From: Lentzea waywayandensis
GTDB taxonomy: Bacteria; Actinomycetota; Actinomycetes; Mycobacteriales; Pseudonocardiaceae
Length of the DNA stretch: 64,000 nucleotides
Direction of reading: 5' to 3'
Assembly: GCF_900115955.1 (NCBI RefSeq)
Contig: NZ_FOYL01000009.1
Coordinates: 62,001-126,000 of the forward strand
The notes beneath the pieces are model-generated. The model ran no database searches. It saw only the letters and a list, made by a program, of their open reading frames with translations, and was not told the origin of the DNA. Positions 59,680-64,000 of this stretch are shown here, in pieces (position 1 is the stretch's first letter; every line of letters starts with the position of its first letter). The translations under genes and the position numbers were made by a program.

Positions 59680-60345
59680 ATGCGCGTGCTGATCGTGGAG
59701 GACGAGCCCTACCTGGCCGAAGCCGTCCGGGACGGGCTGCGGCTGGAGGCGATCGCCGCGGACATCGCCGGGGACGGCGACACGGCGCTGGAACTGCTCA
59801 GCGTCAACTCCTACGACCTGGCGGTGCTCGACCGCGACATTCCGGGTCCGTCCGGGGACGAGGTCGCGCGGCGGATCGTCGCGTCCGGCAGCGGCATGCC
59901 GATCCTCATGCTCACCGCGGCGGACCGGATCGACGACAAGGCGTCCGGGTTCGGGCTCGGCGCCGACGACTACCTCACGAAGCCGTTCGAGCTGCGCGAA
60001 CTGGTGCTGCGCCTGCGGGCACTGGCACGCAGGCGCGCGTACGCACGGCCGCCGGTCAGCGAGATCGGTGGCCTGCGGCTCGACCCGTTCCGGCGCGAGG
60101 TCTTCCGCGACGGGCAGTACGTCGCGCTGACCCGCAAGCAGTTCGCGGTGCTCGAGGTGCTGGTCGGCGCGCAGGGAGGCGTGGTCAGCGCCGAGGAACT
60201 GCTGGAGCAGGCCTGGGACGAGAACGCCGACCCGTTCACCAACGCCGTCCGCATCACGGTCTCGGCGCTGCGCAAACGGCTCGGCGAACCGTGGCTCATC
60301 GCGACCGTGCCGGGCGTCGGCTACCGGATCGACGCGAATGGCTAG
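59680..60345 (+). CDS. OmpR-type response regulator (CutR-like)
   Basis: 221 residues. Receiver with EDE at 8-10, phospho-Asp in LAVLDRDIPGPSG near 50, and Lys in YLTKPF. The C-terminal winged helix has 'LTRKQFAVLEVLVGAQGGVV' and 'VRITVSALRKRLG'. The DRD motif resembles streptomycete CutR. It overlaps the kinase gene by eight bases. Confidence 0.9.
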   Translation: MRVLIVEDEPYLAEAVRDGLRLEAIAADIAGDGDTALELLSVNSYDLAVLDRDIPGPSGDEVARRIVASGSGMPILMLTAADRIDDKASGFGLGADDYLTKPFELRELVLRLRALARRRAYARPPVSEIGGLRLDPFRREVFRDGQYVALTRKQFAVLEVLVGAQGGVVSAEELLEQAWDENADPFTNAVRITVSALRKRLGEPWLIATVPGVGYRIDANG

Positions 60346-61435
60346 GACCCCCGGCCTGAGCGCCCGCTGGAAGTTCACCCTCAGCTACGCGGGCATCGTC
60401 GTCGTGGCCGGCGCCGTCCTGATCGGGTTGGCCTGGTGGGACCTGCTGCGCTACGTCCCCGACAACGACCAGGGCCTGCTCTTCACCAGCCCCAACCGCT
60501 ACCTGCTCTCCCGCATCTTCGGCCGCGCCGCCGCGATCGCCATGGTGTTCCTGGTGGCGTTCGGCCTGCTCGGCGGATGGCTGCTGGCCGGCCGCATGCT
60601 CTCCCCGCTGGACAAGATCGCGGACGCCGCCCGGCTGGCCGCGAAGGGGTCGCTGTCGCACCGGATCCGGCTGCCCGGCAAGGCGGACGAGTTCCGCGAA
60701 CTCTCCGACGTCTTCGACGACATGCTCGGAAAGCTCGAGTCGCACGTCGCCGAGCAACGCAGGTTCGCCGCCAACGCCTCGCACGAACTGCGCACCCCGC
60801 TGGCGATCTCGCAGTCCCTGCTCGACCTCGCCCGTCAGGACCCGACGCTGGTCGACGGCGAGTTCCTCGACCGCCTGCACACCTCGAGCCGCCGCGCGAT
60901 CGACCTCACCGAGGCCCTGCTGCTGCTCAGCCGCGGCGACCGGGGCCTGTTCGGCCGCGAGCCCGTCGACCTCTCCCTGATCGCCGAGGAAGCCGCCGAA
61001 ACCCTTCTCCCTCTGGCGGAACGGCGCCGGATCACGCTCGACGTCACCGGCGAGACGGCGACCACGACCGGTTCCGCGGAACTGCTCCTGCGAGTGATCA
61101 CGAACCTCGTCCAGAACGCCATCGTCCACAACCTCCCGACCGGCGGCACCGTCACCGTCCACACCGAACCGCAACACCAGGCGTGCGTCGTGCGGGTCGA
61201 GAACACGGGCCGGGTGCTCCCGGCGGACCTGGTGCCGACGCTCACCGAACCGTTCCAGCGCGGCGGTGAACGCGTTCGCGACGACGATCACGCGGGCATC
61301 GGCCTGGGACTCGCCATCGTGCACAGCATCGTTCGTGCGCACCAGGGCGCACTCGACATCGCGCCACGACCGGAAGGCGGTCTGCGCGTCACGATCCGGC
61401 TGCCCAGTCACGCAGTCGCGGCCCGATCTCGGTGA
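60338..61435 (+). CDS. sensor histidine kinase (HAMP-HisKA-HATPase)
   Basis: 365 residues. Helix near 20-40, short periplasmic loop, second helix near 65-85, HAMP to about 140, H box 'NASHELRTPLAISQ', N box 'ITNLVQNAIVHN' and lid 'AGIGLGLAIVHSIVRAH'. Partner of the CutR-like regulator. The last 47 bp overlap the convergent GrpB-family gene. Confidence 0.9.
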   Translation: MARTPGLSARWKFTLSYAGIVVVAGAVLIGLAWWDLLRYVPDNDQGLLFTSPNRYLLSRIFGRAAAIAMVFLVAFGLLGGWLLAGRMLSPLDKIADAARLAAKGSLSHRIRLPGKADEFRELSDVFDDMLGKLESHVAEQRRFAANASHELRTPLAISQSLLDLARQDPTLVDGEFLDRLHTSSRRAIDLTEALLLLSRGDRGLFGREPVDLSLIAEEAAETLLPLAERRRITLDVTGETATTTGSAELLLRVITNLVQNAIVHNLPTGGTVTVHTEPQHQACVVRVENTGRVLPADLVPTLTEPFQRGGERVRDDDHAGIGLGLAIVHSIVRAHQGALDIAPRPEGGLRVTIRLPSHAVAARSR

Positions 61436-61976
61436 AGAACGCCGTCTTGGCGCGCGTATAGTCGTCGTAGTCCGGACCGCCCGCGTGCTCGTCGGCGAGC
61501 CTGCGCTTGACCTGCTCGTAGCGCCGGGCCTGCTCGGGGTGGCACCGCAGCCAGTCGCGGAAGTCCACGACGAACCGCGCGAACGGCGAGTCGGCCCGCC
61601 GGACGTGCAGGATGGCACCCTCCGCCGGGGAGTGGAAAAGACGCTTCTCGTAGACGGCGTCGTCCGCTTGATCGCCGGGCCTCCTGCCGTCCCGGTGCAC
61701 GCCAGGGGAATCCGGCCGCGAGCCGTGAGCCGGGACGAACGGCGTGGGCGCGAGCAACTCGGCCAGGTCGGCGAGTGGCGGCAGATCGGGCATGCGCACC
61801 TGCAGGTCCACGATCGGCTTGGCACCGAGGCCCGGCACGGCGGTCGAGCCGATGTGCTCGTAGCCGAAGCCGTCCGAGCCGGGCAGTGACGCGAACGCCG
61901 AACGCACCTCGGCGAGGAGTTCTCGCGCACGAACGGGCCAGGCGGCGTCGTATTCGACGATGACAGCGGAAGGCAT
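61389..61976 (-). CDS. GrpB family protein (UPF0157), nucleotidyltransferase fold
   Basis: 195 residues with the signature 'YEHIGSTAVPGLGAKPIVDL' near residues 39-58 and 'LHVRRADSPFARFVVDFRDW' with the C-terminal helices. The family has a nucleotidyltransferase fold and a mostly unknown substrate. The 169 bp between it and the astacin gene show only a weak inverted repeat TGGTGGT/ACCACCA. Confidence 0.87.
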   Translation of the reverse strand: MPSAVIVEYDAAWPVRARELLAEVRSAFASLPGSDGFGYEHIGSTAVPGLGAKPIVDLQVRMPDLPPLADLAELLAPTPFVPAHGSRPDSPGVHRDGRRPGDQADDAVYEKRLFHSPAEGAILHVRRADSPFARFVVDFRDWLRCHPEQARRYEQVKRRLADEHAGGPDYDDYTRAKTAFFTEIGPRLRDWAAGS

Positions 61977-62145
61977 GTCGCCACCTTAGGCCCGACATGG
62001 TGGTCGCCCTTCACCGCTTTGCCGTTACACCACCACTTTGCGCTCTCCATCAATTCCGCGAATACGACGGAGACCTTCGACCCTAGGAGATCCGGCCATT
62101 CGGAGTCAGGCTTGTTGGTCTTCTGCGTGGACGGGAGCGAACACG

Positions 62146-63180
62146 ATGACCGAATCGAGCGGCAGCGGCCAGTTCCGCGTCGGCCCCGAACTCAGAACCG
62201 GCATGATCCTGACGCAGAACCAGGGTGCGAAAGCCGTTCTGTACACCGAGGTCGACGGCGAGCCGATGGTCGAGGGCGACATCGTGCTCACCCTCGTGCA
62301 GGAAGGCGAACTGCGCCCGAAGGGCGTGGTCATCCCAGGTCAGCAGTTCCGCTGGCCGGGCGGGCGGGTGCCGTTCGAGATCGACCCGGCACTGCCGGAC
62401 CAGGCTCGCGTGCACAACGCCATCGCGCACTGGGAGCGCAACACGCGCATTCGTCTGGTACCGAGAAACGCGACAGACACGAATTTCATTCGTTTCCAGC
62501 CCGGTGGTGGGTGCAGTTCTCCCGTGGGCATGCGCGGAAACCGGCAGAACATCACGCTGGCATCGGCCTGCGCGACCGGCGCGACCATTCACGAAATCGG
62601 GCACAGCGTCGGCCTGTGGCACGAGCAGAGCCGTGAGGACCGCAACAACTTCGTGACGATCGACTTCACGAACGTCCAGCAGCAGAACGCCCACAACTTC
62701 AACCAGCACATCACCGACGGAGACGACGTCGGGCCGTACGACTACCACTCGATCATGCATTACCCGCCGCGGGCGTTCGCGATCGACACGAGCCGCAACA
62801 CGATCACGCCGACCCAGAACGTCGCGATCGGCCAGCGCGAGGGCCTCAGTCCCGGCGACTGCGCGGCCGTGCGGGCGATGTACAGCGGCCTCGAACCGGC
62901 GGCGGTGTTCCGGGGCGTGCAGTTCACCGGCTCCGTCCCGGCCGGCACGACCCGGACCTGGTTCACCCACAGCTGGCCCGCCCACTGGTACGTGCTGTGG
63001 ACGGTCGTGCCGACCGCGCCCGCCGTCGACGGCCCGGCGCAGATCGAGTGGACCACCCAGGTCACCCGGCAGTCCGGTGGGCTGCTCAAGTACTTCCTCG
63101 CCATCAGGAACCTGACCGGTGGCCAGGTCGAGATCGAAGCCCGCTACGACGTGCTCGGCTGGTCGCCGAACGCACTGTGA
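62146..63180 (+). CDS. astacin-like metalloprotease (M12A) with C-terminal partner module
   Basis: 344 residues. Zinc motif HEIGHSVGLWHEQSREDR at 149-166 (His149, Glu150, His153, His159) and Met-turn SIMHYP at 202-207 with Tyr206. A pro-region-like segment 1-65 has no signal peptide, unusual since most astacins are exported. Residues 256-340 form a beta-rich module ('WFTHSWP', 'VVPTAPAVDG', 'QIEWTTQV', 'IRNLTGGQVEIEAR') that recurs as a separate gene at 63400. ATG with GGGAG nine bases away. The next genes follow within 5-15 bp and look cotranscribed. Possibly an effector released by lysis or a non-classical route. Confidence 0.85.
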   Translation: MTESSGSGQFRVGPELRTGMILTQNQGAKAVLYTEVDGEPMVEGDIVLTLVQEGELRPKGVVIPGQQFRWPGGRVPFEIDPALPDQARVHNAIAHWERNTRIRLVPRNATDTNFIRFQPGGGCSSPVGMRGNRQNITLASACATGATIHEIGHSVGLWHEQSREDRNNFVTIDFTNVQQQNAHNFNQHITDGDDVGPYDYHSIMHYPPRAFAIDTSRNTITPTQNVAIGQREGLSPGDCAAVRAMYSGLEPAAVFRGVQFTGSVPAGTTRTWFTHSWPAHWYVLWTVVPTAPAVDGPAQIEWTTQVTRQSGGLLKYFLAIRNLTGGQVEIEARYDVLGWSPNAL

Positions 63181-63191
63181 GAGGAGCTGCC

Positions 63192-63386
63192 ATGAGCGCC
63201 GACCTCGACGGCGGGGCCGCCCCCGCGTCGCTCGACGACCTGATCGTGGCCGAACCCGCCGAAGCCGCGGGCAACGGTGGTGCGGCACCGGATGCCGCCG
63301 CCGACACCGAGATCTCCGCCGACGTCGAGGCCCAGCCTGAGGCCGAGGACGCCGGTCCCGCGCCAGAGCCCGAGCCAGAAGACTGA
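63192..63386 (+). CDS. small acidic Ala/Pro/Glu-rich protein
   Basis: 64 residues, strongly acidic and probably disordered, ending in EPEPED. ATG with GAGGAG six bases upstream, 11 bp after the astacin stop and 13 bp before the next gene. No family is recognised. Position suggests an accessory of the astacin cluster, such as a solubility tag or chaperone, but this is a guess. Confidence 0.6.
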   Translation: MSADLDGGAAPASLDDLIVAEPAEAAGNGGAAPDAAADTEISADVEAQPEAEDAGPAPEPEPED

Positions 63387-63399
63387 AGGGGGAATCCCG

Positions 63400-63657
63400 A
63401 TGCGACTTGGTGTGCAGTTCCGAGGACAGGTGCCCGGCGGGTCGTCGCGGCGCTGGTTCACCCACAGCTGGCCGGAGGCCTGGCGGGTGGTGTGGATGGT
63501 CGTACCGACGTGGCCGATGGTCGACGGCGCCCAGCAGATCGAGTGGAAGGTGCAGGTCGACCGGCAGGCAGCCGGGCTGATCAAGTACTTCATCGAGATC
63601 CGCAACCTCACCGGCGGCCCCGTCGACATCGAGGCCCGCTTCGCCGTGCTGAACTGA
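63400..63657 (+). CDS. stand-alone copy of the astacin C-terminal module
   Basis: 85 residues. Aligned by eye with residues 256-340 of the astacin-like protein, about 54 of 82 positions are identical, including WFTHSWP, VVPT, VDG, QIEW, KYF and IRNLTGG. No signal peptide. ATG with AAGGGGG eight bases away. The module is Trp-rich and beta-like and may bind a common ligand or form mixed oligomers with the protease. Not recognised as a named family. Confidence 0.7.
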   Translation: MRLGVQFRGQVPGGSSRRWFTHSWPEAWRVVWMVVPTWPMVDGAQQIEWKVQVDRQAAGLIKYFIEIRNLTGGPVDIEARFAVLN

Positions 63658-63661
63658 CCAG

Positions 63662-63970
63662 GTGCACGGCACCGTCGTGATCCCGGCAGGCACGCCCGCG
63701 TTCGGCCGGGCGGTGCTGCGGGTGCGGCTGCTCGACGTGACCCTCGCCGACGCGCCCGCGATCACCAAGGCCGAGCACGTCAGCGAGTTCTCCCGCGACG
63801 ACACCGCCGAGCAGCGCCTGCCGTTCCACCTCGACTGGGACGGGCAGGCGCTGAACGTCGCCGCCCACGTGGACGTGAGCGGCGACGGACACGTTCGTCA
63901 CGGCGATCTGCTCAGCACCCACGCCATCAGCCCGGCAGACGGCGTGGTCGTGCGCGTGGAGCTGGTGTAG
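63662..63970 (+). CDS. YbaY/YscW-like protein
   Basis: 102 residues with the YbaY-type pattern 'LRVRLLDVTLADAPAITKAE' and a following beta-sandwich ('LPFHLDWDGQALNVAAHVDV'). Usual YbaY proteins are lipoproteins; this one lacks a signal. GTG start four bases after the previous stop, so it belongs to the same transcript as the astacin cluster. Confidence 0.65.
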   Translation: MHGTVVIPAGTPAFGRAVLRVRLLDVTLADAPAITKAEHVSEFSRDDTAEQRLPFHLDWDGQALNVAAHVDVSGDGHVRHGDLLSTHAISPADGVVVRVELV

Positions 63971-63971
63971 A

Positions 63972-64000
63972 TCAACGCCGGTAGATCCCGAACTCGTACA
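63972..64000 (-). CDS. possible 3' end of a minus-strand gene
   Basis: On the minus strand a frame ends ...YEFGIYRR-stop, starting one base after the YbaY-like stop. Only eight residues are inside the window, so this is a weak call. Confidence 0.25.

Noticed and set aside
1..64000. Mobile element or genomic island
   Set aside because: No integrase, transposase, tRNA end or flanking direct repeats seen; base composition looks even by eye.

Overview
The window is a high-GC, gene-dense stretch of an actinobacterial chromosome. Frequent GTG starts, 4-base start/stop overlaps (ATGA, GTGA), many Sec and Tat export signals, AfsR-, LuxR-, WYL-, TetR-, PaaX- and GntR-type regulators, sugar ABC importers without their own ATPase and a Thermobifida-like cutinase all fit a filamentous soil actinomycete. 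Pseudonocardiales (Lentzea, Saccharothrix, Amycolatopsis relatives) is my best guess, but it is inference only. I see no rRNA, tRNA, CRISPR array, transposase or phage gene, and no gene-free gap longer than about 260 bp.

Region 1 (1-13.5 kb) holds secreted hydrolases and small operons. These are a streptogrisin-type protease cut by the left edge, an alcohol dehydrogenase/thioesterase pair, a large LuxR ATPase regulator, a PET-hydrolase-like cutinase, a 1190-residue subtilase, an MFS exporter with its WYL regulator divergent from a Rid-like/DUF488 pair, and a Tat-exported SnoaL-like protein.

Region 2 (13.6-20.9 kb) is a tightly overlapped five-gene operon: SDR, amidohydrolase, MaoC hydratase, MHS-type permease and acyl-CoA ligase. 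This is the gene set known for p-hydroxycinnamate side-chain degradation (cou/phd type). A divergent PaaX regulator flanks it on one side. A TetR regulator with twin operators in front of a second SDR flanks it on the other.

Region 3 (20.8-24.7 kb) has an AfsR/BTAD regulator whose linker is built from a 15-bp tandem repeat, and an Asp-nucleophile alpha/beta hydrolase.

Region 4 (24.7-48.6 kb) is the centrepiece, a polysaccharide utilisation locus. It contains two secreted PL14-like proteins flanking a 1485-residue heparinase II/III-type lyase, two sugar ABC importers (one NgcE-like, i.e. GlcNAc/chitobiose type), a GntR/LacI hybrid regulator, four Gfo/Idh oxidoreductases, an epimerase-like SDR, a DapA-family aldolase, a zinc dehydrogenase, a GNAT_C-type acyltransferase, a cytoplasmic GH20 hexosaminidase and an orphan GH20b domain. 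A repeated operator (GGAATGAATCC and close variants, often just upstream of a TTGACC/TTGACT -35 box) lies in its promoter regions and defines a probable GntR regulon. The natural reading is depolymerisation outside the cell, uptake of oligosaccharides, then hexosaminidase, oxidoreductase and aldolase steps in the cytoplasm. A uronic-acid plus amino-sugar polymer (glycosaminoglycan-like) is suggested but not proven.

Region 5 (48.6-61.9 kb) covers the cell envelope and signalling: an ArfA/ArfC-like pair, a four-gene export/membrane operon with YtkA/FixH-like modules, three two-component systems (one pairing a kinase with a degenerate kinase), a lipoprotein, VanZ and GrpB proteins.

Region 6 (62.1-64 kb) is an astacin-like metalloprotease without a signal peptide. 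Its C-terminal module recurs as a stand-alone 85-residue gene next to a small acidic protein and a YbaY-like protein.
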